In this document: positions 63,742 to 64,000 of the stretch, piece by piece | How the letters are laid out: each line of letters opens with the position of its first letter | How positions within the stretch are numbered: the first letter of the stretch is position 1 | From: Strongylocentrotus droebachiensis | Lineage: Eukaryota > Echinodermata > Echinoidea > Camarodonta > Strongylocentrotidae | Length of the DNA stretch: 64,000 nucleotides | Assembly (NCBI GenBank): GCA_035222895.1 | Contig: JAVYIG010000903.1 | Coordinates: 248,001-312,000 of the forward strand | Reading direction: 5' to 3' | Notes under the pieces: generated by a model | What the model was told of the DNA's origin: nothing | Seen by the model: only the letters and a program-made list of their open reading frames with translations | Database searches by the model: none | Made by a program: the position numbers and the translations under genes

Positions 63742-64000
63742 GTACTTTTTTTAAAACCAAGTCAAAGCTATTTAAGCTAGTTAAGTAGTATTAAATATAA
63801 TCTCAATTCACGCATGTACTGATTTTTAATTGATTTAGGTGTATTGATCAATGTGCAGCCCACAGCTTGAATCTGTAGGATTGGGGAATTTAAAAATAAC
63901 CTCATTACCCAAGGGATCTTGGGTGTTAGCAGGATTGGTCTCAACCCTTTGAAACACTATTACTGAGATAATGGATGTTTGTACAACATTTGGCCTTGTG

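Overview
The window looks like nuclear DNA of a marine deuterostome, most likely an echinoderm and probably a sea urchin. It is AT-rich. Its genes are split into short exons by introns of 0.3-10 kb with GT-AG borders. The introns are full of tRNA-derived SINEs, short inverted-repeat DNA elements, minisatellites and LINE tails. Decayed leucine-rich-repeat exons of the type found in the large sea urchin NLR families also occur. The species cannot be fixed from the sequence alone.

Three protein genes are supported. (1) Positions 1-4448, minus strand: the 5' part of CCDC66, a centrosome/cilium microtubule protein. Five coding exons are seen, including an 11-nt coding first exon and a 26-nt microexon, and the gene runs off the left edge. 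(2) Positions 9501-38865, plus strand: a complete SMC1 (SMC1A-type) cohesin ATPase in 24 coding exons, all in phase, predicting 1,247 residues. (3) Positions 48410-63741, plus strand: the 5' part of a fibulin-1-like extracellular matrix gene. It has a signal peptide exon, two exons of anaphylatoxin-like modules and nine EGF exons, and runs off the right edge. CCDC66 and SMC1 are divergent, with about 5 kb between their start codons. SMC1 and fibulin are tandem, with about 9.5 kb between them. The three genes have no evident shared pathway.

The accessory content sits in introns and intergenic DNA. SMC1 intron 1 holds a 1.2-kb near-perfect inverted repeat with a candidate 7-bp target duplication. 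SMC1 introns 7 and 21 hold opposite-facing copies of one element with 151-bp core repeats. The 10-kb intron 21 also carries a TTAA-flanked inverted-repeat element, a second hairpin element and antisense remnants of LRR-coding exons. The SMC1-fibulin interval carries a GC-rich element with a 9-bp target duplication and about seven internal repeats. Fibulin intron 1 has a 273-bp foldback ending 46 bp before exon 2. Fibulin intron 3 has a LINE fragment inserted in a minisatellite. No CRISPR array, rRNA gene, intact tRNA gene or virus-derived gene was recognised.

All exon borders were read by eye from reading frame, splice motifs and remembered family sequences. No alignment was run.
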